From assembly GCA_016785225.1 (NCBI GenBank), contig JAFBJZ010000344.1:2605501-2669500 (forward strand): a stretch of 64,000 bases of DNA, read 5' to 3'. The stretch comes from Psettodes erumei (taxonomy: Eukaryota; Chordata; Actinopteri; Pleuronectiformes; Psettodidae). The position numbers were made by a program, and so were the translations under genes. The notes below the pieces were generated by a model, which saw only the letters and a program-made list of their open reading frames with translations, had not been told where the DNA came from and ran no database searches. Below, one piece after another: positions 1-13,600 of the stretch (position 1 is its first letter; every line of letters begins with the position of its first letter).

Positions 1-1529
1 TTGTTTTCAGAAAATAAGGGTCAAAAATGCCTATGGAGCAAAGAGTAACAGTATATGTGCTGCAATATTTATTTGCTTATTTGCCAATGATTCCAAAATA
101 TCTATGATAAATAAAATGCAACAGAATATTTAAAATATATTACATATATCAAATATATCTATAACGCAACACCAGTTTCTGTTTTCTTGTCTGCCAACTG
201 CCTAAACCCATTCCAGTATATGTGTAATAAATTAATCAGCTGACATGGACACCCTTGATATAGTGTATCCAGACAAAATTCCATATTTGATAATGAGAAT
301 TCATCCTACACTCCTAGTCTCCCACTGCTTTGCAACACAGGTAAAGCTCACAGAAGAACAGGAACAGTTCTTCACAGAGCCACGCCCAGGAACTGCAGCT
401 GATTTCTGACATTGCAAACACTTTGTGTTTTGGTATCGGACTGGGGGTTGCCCTGGAAACACACCTCTGCTTTGTGATACTGTGCGTTTATGCCAACTCA
501 GGGCATGTGACAGCATACCACACCATCGTCTCAAGGTTATCTCTGACTGTGTCACTCAGACTTTCCAGTGATCCCCTGGCTTAGCTACAAACCTCTGAGT
601 AAGACTATCTCTACTGAGATCAATGCATATTACTTCACTCACTTTACAAAGATGATCTAATCAGTAGTTAACACGTGTATTTTTCATGTCTCAACACTTG
701 AAAACATTCCTCAACTCCTCTTCCATTGTACCACACAGTAAGGACATTGAGTGCCACACATTATATTTATTGCAGAGCCCTTGAAATAGGAAATATTACA
801 GTAAAGGTTTGGGGCAGCCAGTTACTATAAAAAACAAGAGAGGATAAATTAACTTCTGAGGCAATGTACTTTCCTCAGTGCTGCATCAGCACATGTCCGA
901 GTTCTAAAAAAGTGCAGTCAATTTCACGCTGAGTGGTTCCTCTTTTTTCTCAGTGGTGGAGCTGTTTGTTCCAAAATGTATTGATAATTTTCGTAAGAGG
1001 TGCCCCGCAAAGTACAGAAAAACATATACCACACCAAATGGCACGGTTTAGGGCATATGGTGATACATAATATGCCATAACTTTTGACAGCAACACAGCT
1101 CTGCCTGGTCTTTGCCTCCAGCAGGTCCTCTGAGCGCAGACATTAACATTTCACCTTGGGTCAGAGTGCCTGACCTGCGTCCATCTGCCGTCTGTACACC
1201 ATCATGTCAGCTCATGTCCACCCACCCAGGGTATAATGAAATTAATGAACACTCTAGAGTGTCATAATATATTGCTCAACATCCACTGCTACCTTTGGGG
1301 TGGCATGTTACTATGGCAACAAGACAGGAAATAGATATAACCTTGTCGATCTCGCTTATTTAGGAAAGCACATCTGGGGATACTACTACACACCCTGCTC
1401 TACAAAAAAAAGAAAAAAAAGAGTAGACATCACTACAAATACATACAGACAAAATGACTAATGTGATGACAAATACAGTAATAATAATATCAAATTAAAA
1501 CACAGCCTTTAATTGGAGAATGTATATAC
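1..1529. other. Intronic sequence of slc22a23, nothing else recognised
   Basis: AT-rich sequence following exon 5 in transcript orientation. I looked for the next slc22a23 exon on the minus strand and saw none. No RNA gene or transposon was recognised. There is only an A-rich tract near 1405-1421. Confidence 0.6.
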
Positions 1530-1657
1530 CTGTGAGGATGTTATCTGTGTCAAGTTCCATGTTCACTCGATTTTTCTTTGCGATGTGTCCCATGATCCAC
1601 TTGGAGCGGCAGTATTGCTGAGTGGCCAGCAACCAACGCAGTGACTCAGGGAAGATC
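1530..1657 (-). CDS. slc22a23: slc22a23 coding exon 5 (last one visible)
   Basis: Acceptor GATAG|GATC and donor ACAG|GTATAT. It encodes IFPESLRWLLATQQYCRSKW and a basic stretch (AKKNRVNMELD). PESxRWL after the sixth membrane segment is an SLC22 family signature. Phase 1 at the donor means at least one more exon follows beyond the left edge. Confidence 0.92.
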
Positions 1658-4600
1658 CTATCAAAAGACAGGTTGGGGGTTGTCCTTGTTAATATGGCAT
1701 AAAAAATTAGTCAAAATGAACTCAGTCCTTGAATTCTCACTTCATCGGGGTTAGTAGTACTAACTTTGCTAAGCAGCAGCACATTTCTCGTGTAAACCCA
1801 AAACGAGCTAACATTATAAGCTGTATCCTGATCAGGAAATCACACATGAACACACCATGTACAAGTGCCAGGATCTCAAGTTAACCTGAATCCTTTTAAA
1901 GTGGGAGTAACAAATTAACACATGACATGACATCCATGTCCTTTGATTTCATTTGCTACGCTCTGTTCTCTTGTAGTTGTATCACGTTTTGTTGCACATG
2001 TTTCTCTGTGTCACTTGGTTGAGTTTCTCTGGAACAGATGTCTAACGACGTATAAGTACAAGTTTCAGGAGCCTGCATCTTGGTCTGTGACTCTTTCCAC
2101 AAAATCAGCAAACCTGGATCACCTGCTGTGTTGGATTCTTCAGCCCCATCGGCTGTATTATTTGCAGTGTCAGCTACTTTATCAGCAGAGAGTCCAATTT
2201 GTGCCCATAAAGGCTGTCCGGTTTAATCAACACAGTCCGCCTGGGTCTATACTGAAATTCCTAAAGTCCTTTTGTGAAGGCTGGCACAGGCGGGCTGATG
2301 TACTTGTGCGTCTCAGTAGTGTGTCGTTTCTGTTCAGTTGGTTCTGCTTTCTGTGTCCCACACTGATTCAAGTGCACCAACACTGATGATAGTTGTGATT
2401 AGCGCTTTTGAGAACTTTTGATTGTCGAGTGTAGTGTAGAGTAGAACGCCCAGGTTATTCAGGTGTGGAGCACTATGCATCATGGTAGAATAGATGAAGG
2501 TGAATACATGAGTATTTATTGCCTGGGCTTCAGCAAAAGAGACTGTAGAGGTTGCTGCAAATGAGTTGAAAAGGAAAACATTACACTCAATTCAGCTGGG
2601 AGTTCACTGCTGGAAAATGACTGTGCGAGCAACACCATTGTTGGGAGTAGCATATTATTGTAACACCACTATCGTTGGCAGCCACTAGTAGTGTATCTAA
2701 TCACTTCTTCACATTAACAAATACACAATTAGTTACTGGGCTCTAGTCATTGCTATTGTCTTCTGTGAAATGGACAACTGCAAATATAGCAGCTGTTACC
2801 CAACTTTACAGTGTTGCAAACGGATGAATCAATCAGACTGCATTAGCCCACACAATAGTTGGGTAATTCAAGCTCTTTCTCTTGGAAATATGGACCTTAT
2901 TTTCCGTCCTGAAGGTCAATGACTAAAATACACTGCTGAGCTGTCGTCTATGTGCCAGTGTGATATTTTTCTCCACGTCAAGGAATAGTGATTGTAATCT
3001 TCTGAAGCGCCTGGTAAATGTCTGGGAAACAGTTGTTGCTCCATTTCGCACTGCCAAAACAGTTTTTACTGACTTGGTGCTCGATTTGAAGGCCTGTTGA
3101 GGCGACAATAAACAACGCTATCAAAACATGTCAGTTGTGTTTTATTGTTCCATTAGTTACTCTACCATAGCGATTAGGGGCACAGTGATAGCCCCAATCT
3201 GACAGTTGCCTAGTCCCACATTGTGCCACAGGCCTAGCAACACTAAAGTAATACAGTAATGTGTGCATTAAGAAAAGAATTGAAGCAGACACAAACTAAT
3301 GTAACTGTAACAATAATATTCAGTAACTTGCCCAACGTTGAGCTTCTTGGTTTATACCATGTAAATCTACGAAAGCAACTTAACAAGGTGAATGCCAGGT
3401 TCAGACTATAAAAACAGATTTTTATTGAAGATGGAAACATATTTCAGCAGCAGATGAGTCTTTAAATTAATTTCAGATTCAAGAACACCTTTAACCATCA
3501 GTAGAACAACAAAAATAAGACAAGTCTCTGCCAAAGCACAGCAGATGCTCTGGGTCTTTTCCTTACCAGATGTAGGACAGCATCAGCAGTAGAGGGCAGA
3601 TGATAACAGCTTGAAGTACCTGCCAGTCACGACAGAGGTATGCCACCCCAGGCATTAGTAACTGACCACCCAAGACCACAAAACTGGCCACCATGGTCAT
3701 GGAGAAACGCCATCCTGGTAGGCACAGCTCAATCCCTGGCAGAGGGAACAGAAAAGGAGAAACAAAGAAAGAGAGTGGGTGCATGTTATAAAGTTTTCTG
3801 CAAGGGTCAAAGGCATAGGATGAGTATTTATATCATTTCCATGATTTCTTCTCAATATGACACCAGGACTAATGATGTAAATTAAACACATGAGCTGAAA
3901 AATAGTCCAATTTGTCCTTGTGCTGACAAAGGCCAGAGCTGATGAATCAACCATCAAAACAGAAAACCACCTCTGACTAGGTGAGGCAGACAGGCCAGAA
4001 CATGGATCCTAACAATGATGATGGTTCTAACATGGAGAGGATTATATTGTTTTGATGCAACACAGAATTAATTCCTGTGCTATTGAACAGTACTATTGCA
4101 TTGATTGTGATTTCTAACAGGAAGAATGTGAAACATTTGCTGGTCCCAGCTTCTCATTTGTCGGGATTTGTGGTTTTTCTTTGTTTTATATCTGCATGAA
4201 TATGATTTTTGGACTGTTAGTTCAACAAAAGGAAGCTACTGGAAATCGTGATACAAACATGGCAATTTATAGACTAAATGATTAATTGAGAAAAAAAATC
4301 AAAATGTTGTAGCGTTCGTAAGAAATACAAGCTACAGCATTTGTTAAGACATTAAATAAAGGCAACAAATCACCCTGTACTGTTGTCCAGAGACAGTAAG
4401 ACAGACCAAGACAGTAGGCTGCTGTGAGCTTCAAGTAACTAGAAAGAGGTTCCTTGTTCTCATTTCTCCTCTATCAGAATGGCACCGATTCATTCAGCCA
4501 GTCATTAGCATGCACACCACACTAGCAGCTAGCAACCACAGACAGTCCAGCTCTTTAGTTACAGCAGTGTAGAGGATGCCTTCACATTAAACCAAAGAAC

Positions 4601-7600
4601 ATTAAAGGACTTACAAACTACTACTACAACTACAACAACTAATTATAATACATTGAATTAATTACATAAAATTAATAAAGAGAGTAAAAGTTGCTGTGCA
4701 GGGTATATTTGATTTAATAAAAGGCAGCGACAAATGGAAAAGTCTTCAATCTTTCAGAATCAATTGCAACCATCTTATTGATTTTTTTCTATAAAGTCAA
4801 CTGAAGATAAAAGCACCAGTCCCCAGGTGATATGCTGTCTGAGTGTCATCAGCATAAAATATGATAATGTATTTTGTTGTTTCCCATAATCTGAGCTCGT
4901 GGGAACATATAGATATTGAACAGAAGGGGCCACAGAATGGCGCCTTGTGGAACACCACATCATTTCTGTCCATTCAGATGTAGTTATTTATTGACACAAA
5001 GTTGCTCCTGATTTGAAATGATTTGACATGAGTCTGTAATTGTTCATTAGTGATGTGTCCAGTAGGTTGTTCTTTTTTTAAAAGTGGCTTGTTGACTATG
5101 GTTTTAGGACCTGTGGGAACACACCTGAGTGAGGGGACAATGTTGACAATTAGAAGAATATCTGAAGTCATGCAGTAGAAATCTTCGGAAAATCAGAATC
5201 GGAAAAAACTCTTTAGAAATCCTCCTGCCTTTTTTTCGAAAAAGCATCATAAGGTAGATTTGGGGTATGTATATTGCCCCCCAAGGTCTTATGGTTGATA
5301 TGATAGAACTAAGTCATGCTGCATGAGTTCATACTAAGTTGGTGCAGGGGCAATACATAACCTTTATTTGACACGGAGGCAATGACTGCTTGTCTAAATT
5401 TCTGAATTTTGTTTGTAAAAGTTGGCAAATTAATTGCATGCCCCGATGGACAGAGGTTCAGAAGCTACTGACACAGGAGGGTTTACTAGCCTGTTAACAG
5501 TAGCAAACAAGACTTGTGCATTATTATTTTTTTTTTCTGGAGGGGGGGGGGTGATGTTACAGAAAAAAATCCCACCTTGCATTTCTCAGTTCCAAATTAA
5601 AAATGCAGAGTCTCTCTTTGTAAATGTCGTAATGATGCTGGAGATTTTTTTTTGCCACCCACATTCAGCCTTTCTAAACTCCCTCATTTCTGTTCTGTCC
5701 TGAGGTCTTTCCTTACCAGTGACTAATTTCACCTTTGTGGGTACAATGGCATCAACATTTATAATTTTACAGTTGAGAAGATCTGCAAACTCAATGACTG
5801 AGACACAAGAGAGGGCATGTGTGAGAAACAAAGACTGAATAAATATATAACTGGTGGTTTCAGTGATGTATCATCTCTTCGGAAATTACTGTGCACGAAG
5901 AGAGAGCTCTCAAAGAAAACACAAGAATGATCACAGTGACATCATTCACCATAACTTTAGAAATATTCAGACCCTTGGAGATGATTGGGTCCAGAGTATG
6001 CCCTTTGTTGTGTGTTGGCTCCATCACATGCTGAGTCAGTCAGTCCATATTTATCAAGAACACAACACAGTTCTTTAGTGCCTCTGTTCGGGTTGTCCAT
6101 ATAGATGTTAAAATCACCAACACAATCAAAGTCACATAGTCTCGTCCCACCTAAAATCTTTTGTCCCACTTTGTTCATGCCTTTTTGGTACACATCACAA
6201 TTTCTTTCCTCCTAATGAGCCTCGTCTGCTTCCCGGGAATGTGTGCACTCCCCAGATGGGCCTTTCAAGGTGACAGAGCGGGCATAATAGAGTGGGTGTC
6301 AGCGGCCCCGCTTCATTCCAGTGGAAAAGACCGGAATTTCAATTAGGACTTGCCCCCTTCTGAGGACATGAATAATGCTCTCTGTTCACAGACACTATCG
6401 CAGCTGGAATGACAGAGCCAATGAGCGGAGAGTAGGGCGATGGGTGCAAGACCTGCTGAGTTTGAACCAACTAACCTCGAGACTCCTCTGTGTATGCTGG
6501 GAGGGAAAAAATGACCGCTCACTAGAACAGACTACAAAGGATTTGAATACTTTGGTTACAGTTACATTGTATGGTGAGCGGTGGAAAAATGCTGTCACAC
6601 AGTAAGATGCAATCATATTGCACTACTGTATAATATATTTATTAATATGACAATAAGAATATATATTCAATATAGTATATTGTGTAGACTCAACGTTAGA
6701 ATCAGTACAAGAGGCTGTGGAAAGGAAAGAAGCCCTGAGCTCCTTACTCCTGGTGACCCTAATCCTCCACAACCCACTAGATCAGCATTCCCACAATGTC
6801 TTGCTGCAGCCTGTGTCCTCCAGACGTAAATCTACCAATACATAATCTGATGTCGTACACATGAATCTTACCAAAGATGCTGAGCAAGGGTCTCTGGGGT
6901 CACAAAAGAAGTGGGACATACAAGCTCTTAAAAATACATTTAAATACAATTATTTTACATAGAGGAATTACCTCATCAATGATCAAGTCAATAGCCAATT
7001 AATAGTAACGTTAATCCCCAAAGAAGCTTTGGCTGGTTTGCTGACTTTGGCAGAACAAGAATACGAAGCACACTCTTGCTACATGCCACAGTAGCTCAGA
7101 GTCAAGGAGAACCATTGTTTTACAAGTGAAAGACTGGTTGACCACTAAAAGCACTCAGTACAGCCACTCCCTGCACTCACAGGCTAAAGTCATGACCTTT
7201 TACTGGTCACATGAGTTCCTTCAGGCCACATGCCACAATTTCACTGTTTAATCCTGGCTGCTCGATCTGTACAACCTAATGATAAGGGGACTATGTGGTG
7301 TTTCCCTACACTGAAAGATACTGAAAGGTTTTCTTGTGTGTTGCAGTAGCCGTACAGTCCATATCTGTAACTGCAGGCCCTCATATAGGTGCGGCAGGTT
7401 AAAGCAAAATGCAGCTGTATTAGAGTTGTCATCCCTCAAATGTGTTCCTGCTTCTTCTCCGACATCTTTTACAGATGGGTGAAATCGATACAATTTTACA
7501 GACTGGCATATCTCTTAAATAGTTTGGATAAAGGTAATTGCTCCAAGCAATTTGGTGGCACAGCTTCTGTGTCAAATTAATGTTGGTAGGAAAGATACGC

Positions 7601-10600
7601 AACTCACTACTGGGTTTCAAACAGTTTTTTAAAAATGTTGAGGGAAAAAATTGCTCTTCCCAGTTCTGCAGATGGAAAGTTATGAGGTTTCAGACACTGT
7701 TCTACCATCCACCCATATTTTATTATGCTTCTCCACAAACTTTTTCAGGCCTAGTCAAAGACTTGCTTCCACATAATGAGGTACTTAGTAGGCTCACAGG
7801 CCTGGTCCTTGTCCATTTTAATGTAGGTGGACTGTATGGGGGTCGTCCAGATCTTAGTGGGTAGTTGCACCATCCCTGCTGTTGTTTCATCAATATGCTG
7901 TTAAAGCTCCACACCTTGAAAGCTGTGTTCACAGATGGAAAATGCTTGATGAGACTGAACTCATCATGTTTTCAGGCGTGTGAAAAGCTGCTGATGAGGT
8001 TTTGGAGGGCTTCCTCTGAGTGACAGGCCAGTGCAGCACTGTCAGCAAACAGCGTTTCCCTGATTAGGACCCAATGAACCTTGGTCTTTGCCTGGAGTTA
8101 CTGCAGATGGGACAAATTGAATCCTCAGTTGAGCATAGTGATCCCATAGGAGAAATCAAACAGCGTGCAGGTGAGTGCAGAGCCCCGTTTAACCCACAGT
8201 TAGTGAAGAAAGTCTCTGAGAAGAGGACACATTCCTCTTTAAAGTGCCTCTCACGATTCTATAGACAATAATCATCCAAGAAGCTATGCCAGAGGTCAGT
8301 TGTCCTGATCGAGCATGGAGAGACTTGTGGACAAGGTGAAATGTCTTAGTCGGGTCATTGAAGATGTAATGTCGAATGGTCTTCTCTGCTCATGGCATTT
8401 GTTTTCAAATTGATGCACTGAGGAGACCCTAGTGGTGGTACATCATTGAGAGTCTGGGTACATAGGGGCAAGAGCAAACTGCAGTTTATTTGCAATCACA
8501 ATGGCAAATAACAGCCAAAGATGACTTACAAAGGAGCTTGTAAGGAGGTTGCTGTGTTCTTTCTCTCTTTGTTTGTACATATAGAGTGATTGTGTTGTGC
8601 ACACAAATATCCTGAGGTAGCCTCCCTTCTTCCAAGCAATGAAAAGGGGCTATTGACTACGAATAAGGTCATACTCATTGATTAGTCCCTTATCTGGAGC
8701 TGCAAAGAATGCCAACTAGCCCCAACTAGCCACGGGCATTTTGCTTTGATCTATGTGAGCTGAAATTCTCAGCAATCAAATCACAAGTAAAATACAACCA
8801 GGAGAGCACTTTACTCAACCACTTCCACCCCCTTTCGAACCACACACAAAGTTTTCGCACAAAACCAAGCTATCGTCTCTATAGGAAATTGAAACAGATT
8901 GACTAATAAACAGCTTACACTTTACTGCAAATATAAGACTAATTCCCATGTTTCCCTAACACATCAGACTTATGGCATGACCAAACAAGATCTGTGACAG
9001 CATTAATTTTTTTTCCCCATCAAAAGAAAATTCAAAAGTTGACTGTGCTGATCTGGCCAATCACTGAACTTCACTCAGGAATTTGCAGAGTGAGTTATCT
9101 TGGAGTTATATCATTTTCATGACAAAGCTTAAAAATGAGAATCGTGATTACAGCATGGCCATAGGTCACCCAGTTTAATATTAGACAGAGGGGAAAAAAC
9201 AAAAACAAATGTAGGATATATTATACATGTCGCCTAAAGTGTTATTGGAGGAAGTCTGCTGAACAACGAAAAATGCAAACTCTGCACAAAAGGGAACTTT
9301 AACCCTGCTCAGAGAGAAAAAAAAACTGAGTCTGCACCTTAACCCATTTATCAGCCAACGGCTAGAGCAGATTAAGTGGAAGGATGAGGACGGTTCAACC
9401 CGTGTATCCTAGAAAATACCATTCTTTGCCTGAAATGCATTTGCACTCTGTATTCAATCTACAGTCTGTGTCTCTCAACATCTTTCATCATCCCTTTCAG
9501 GCCATTATTAACTCTCAGAATGAATAAATAGTCGTCTTAGTAGGGTCACTTTGATGGCAGTGTAATATCTCTACAGTAGTGTGAGGTGGACCTGGTTGCT
9601 GTCCTTCAGGAGGGGCAGCCATATGCTGGGAAATTAAAAGCTTCTCTCTTCAGGGTCCAGATCTGGTGCTCATTACATTACATTACATTATCAGGTCAGA
9701 CGAGGCTGAGTGATATCCATCAATGACATACACAGGTTAGGAGAGGAGAATGGCAAACAAAGAACTCCGCCTGTCAAACTGTACCAACAAACAGGAATGC
9801 GACACCGACACACAGGAAGCCAGCCCCTTCTGATTATACACGAAGGGCCTCCATCTTTCTGTGCTGCCCCTCGCGCCTCATCTGTGTGCAGAGAGATTAA
9901 TGCCTGTGGTAACAGAAGGGCACCACAGAGAGAAAGCACCTCATTACAGACAACACATGGAACAACAATAAAATGGACAAGACTGGCCTGGCCTGGCTAG
10001 CCAACACATTGCATAGCACTGCAGCAGTAAGTGATCACCGATCATCCTGTACAGAGGAGGGAAGCATGCACACTATAGCTGGGGAACACACATGACCATA
10101 TACATAACATCTCATGGAGGACAGATCAGATGAGGCTATGTGTTTGTTTGTGTGTGTGTCACATGAGGAAATATTTGTCTTTGGCTTTGAATGAGGCAAA
10201 CAGATGATTATTTAAAAAAAGAAATGCTGTCAAATGCCTTTATTGTGCTTTGTTTTTTTAAAAGAACAGTAAAATAAAAATTTTGAGCATTGTGTACTTT
10301 AAGATGGCACATTCAATCATCACACACATGCACAGGATGCTCTGCTCATTGGATCTGCAAGAGCACTTACAGCTACTACACCACAACTTATTTTTAGAGA
10401 ATTTGGCATTTAGATGATTTTTAAATGTTTCTTTTATATTGTTAATGTTCAGAAAATGTTGTGTTTCTCCAGCTGTGCTAGAGGGGTTATAAGCTCAGGG
10501 TCAGTCCATGTCGAGCTTGACTGGATTTGTTCCAAAGCATCACATGAGCGGCCAAAGCAAAATGTATAATATTGTAGCAATAGACAGTTAAAAACATTTA

Positions 10601-13600
10601 AATGTCCTTACTGATGTAAGGTTGTAACTAACTCACACACACTAAAGAGCAGTCAAATTTCAAGTGGAGCACATGTTTGCCATTTATGTCACACATGTGC
10701 TTCCCTTTCCTGTGTTTCCAGTACATTGTAGTTTCCTGTTTGTGGTATGTACTCAACATACTAGTCCAGTTCATGTACATAAGGAGTGACAGCAAACACT
10801 ACACACAATCAACTGCAGTGTGAGTTTGTCTGGGTGTGTCAGGAGAAAAAAATTCCATACTTGACATACACAACCAATTGTGTATTATTATTATTATTAT
10901 ATATATTTTTTTTTACCCCCCGGAGACATTGCACTAAATCCGCTACCGCAGAATCAGAGCAGGATGTGGTTTCATTATTTATAAATGATGGCACTGATAA
11001 TTTGTTTTAAACTTTTTTTTAGATTATTTACTAACTACTTTTGTGTGAGTCATAGCATTTACTCAACCATGACCTTGTATCTGGCACTGGCCAAAAAAAT
11101 AATGATTGCCTCATCAATTGCGGCTGGAAATCTTGTAAAAAAATCTTTACTGAATTAATTGTTATTGATATTTTTAACTTCATATGTACAGAAAAATCCA
11201 AACACCCGGATTTTAGGACTAGATGGAAATATGTTGGATACAGTTAAAGTGTACAAATATACAAATAGGGCACAGAGCATAAGCAGGAGTTGTGCCACAA
11301 CATGAGCCTCTAAAGATTTTGCCTTTTGACTTTTGTCTTCAGGATCATACAGAGCAGTCATGAGCATATGTGTTAAAGGTTACCAACAGAAAAGTCATGC
11401 AGCTCTTTATGATGCATGACCTGGCAGAATCATGCAGTCTGCACGCTGTCTGCCTCCCTCCCCCCATATACTGTATCTCTCTGTACAAGGCTTCTTTCTG
11501 ACACACACACACACACACACACACCCATGGCATGTGAAGACATGCCTTCTCTCTCATTGAGACATGGAAAGCCAGCAAGTCCTCCACTTAAGATGACTTT
11601 AAAGACATTTACTCTTTACTATGAGGCAAATATATGTACTTCTCCAAGTAAACACTCAGGCTTTTTTTTAAAGCACGAAACCTCACAATTCTCTCAGAAA
11701 GTTATATAATGTGTAAATAATAAAATAACTGTGTATATGTCTTAGAAAAACAACATATTTTAGCCCCCTTGAGCTGAAGTGAGTGCATGATATAACCTGT
11801 GTAAACAAAGAGCAAGCAAGCTCTGGCCTACTGCCCCAGTACACAATCAACGCATCTCAAGCTGATCAAAAACACCCAGCGCAGCCGGCTAGCATGACTC
11901 AGCTAGCTGATGTGCAAAGCGTGTTTGTGTATGAGGGGGACTGGAGGTGAGATTCAACGGTGGGGTGGGGTGTTGACTGTTAAAATTGCAATAGTGAGCA
12001 GCACCATGCTGCTGAGCTATAGGCACTGTGAGCCCTTCGTGGCCTGCCCGCTGCTGCGATGCTAAAAAGGCTAGCTCACACTGATGGGGCACTGGGGTAT
12101 AAATAGCAGCGCTGCATCAGATGACTTTCTATAGCTATCGGCTTTGCCTTTCTGCTGGTATACTTTGGAACCAACATAGTATTTATCAGTGTGGTAGAGA
12201 GATGCATTAGCCTGGCTTATAAATGAAAGCCAACGGCTTATTGTTAATATACAGAAAGACCTCAAATTCAGTTGAGGCGGTGGTGTAAGGATATTGAACT
12301 GACTCTTTAGTCTACCAGTCTTCTGTTGTGAAAAATCTTGCTTTCTCTATCCCTGCTGCAGTTTCCACATTCCTCTCAGTCTTTACGTTCCTCTTTTTTT
12401 CTCTCGTCACAGTAGTTGCTGGTCCCTCTTCTCTCCCATTGTCTGAAGCCAACCCGCCACAATTCTCTCTTTTTCTGTCTCTCAGTGTGGCAGTTGGCGT
12501 CATGTGCTGTAAAAGTGTCACATCATATCAGCCATGTTGGGTCCTGCATGGGCTTCAGTCCCGACAGCCCATCCCACCGGAAAGGATAGTAGCTGTGCAC
12601 AAATTGCTCTACGGTCTTTAAAAAAAGGGGGCTCACCCATTATTCTGAAAACTCATTTGATTTCCTGATTGGAAATTCATTCATGGAGCAATGAGGCTAC
12701 TACTGCATTACCATATTCACAAGGATGTAGGAAATTGTCTGTCAAACCAAACAGAAAGACTGCAATTATATTGCTATTTTCTAGACTAAAATGGTGGTAT
12801 ACAGTGGCAACCAGGCTTCAACTTGCATGAATGCACAAACTTCAGACCTAATTGCTCATGGATTGATGAGAAAGGAGGGGATTAGTGTAACGTCTCCAGT
12901 GTAAACGCAGCCAGATCTGAGATTTGGCTCCAACTTTCCTTCACAAGCATAGTGAAACAAAGCAAGTCACATAAGACAGAATCATGTGCTTCACAATGTT
13001 ACATGCAGATATGTCACATGACTGACCCGGTGTCAAGGCAACAGTGAATATTAGCTTTGCTAAACTCTTAGCATGCTACCAGAGCTCACGCAAATGCATT
13101 TAACACCCTAAACAGAATGCCTTGAAATAAAAAGAATTGATTCTTTCCAGTAATGTGTTATTGAACGACTGTGTTCCTGCTCTTGGACTGACTCAAGTGG
13201 AGTTTTGTCAATACAGAGTGGCTACAGGGTAAATATCATGTGACAGGGGCCATGCATGATCAGAAATAAGGGCAGCAACACAAAACCTATATAAATATGC
13301 AACGCTCAAACAAACATTTGTCCAGCTAAGCCACACTAAAGTTGAGATAGAACACAACTCTTGTCATACTTATTATAGTACATGATTATTATTTCCAGTA
13401 TAAGCAAAAGGTCACCCTCTAAGGGTACCCTCTAACAACATCAAAGAGGAAATATAAGTGAATGGTTGGATGACAGGTCTGTGTCCTGCTTGTTTTATGC
13501 TCATTCATTGAGGGACTTGTAGTCTCAATTATACTGTCTGAAACAAAGAACTGTGAAAATCCAGCATTTGCTGTTGATGCAAATGGATCATCATGTGTTA

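Noticed and set aside
1943..2386. 147-codon plus-strand open frame between slc22a23 exons 4 and 5
   Set aside because: It is antisense to an intron, no homology is recognised, and length alone is not enough.
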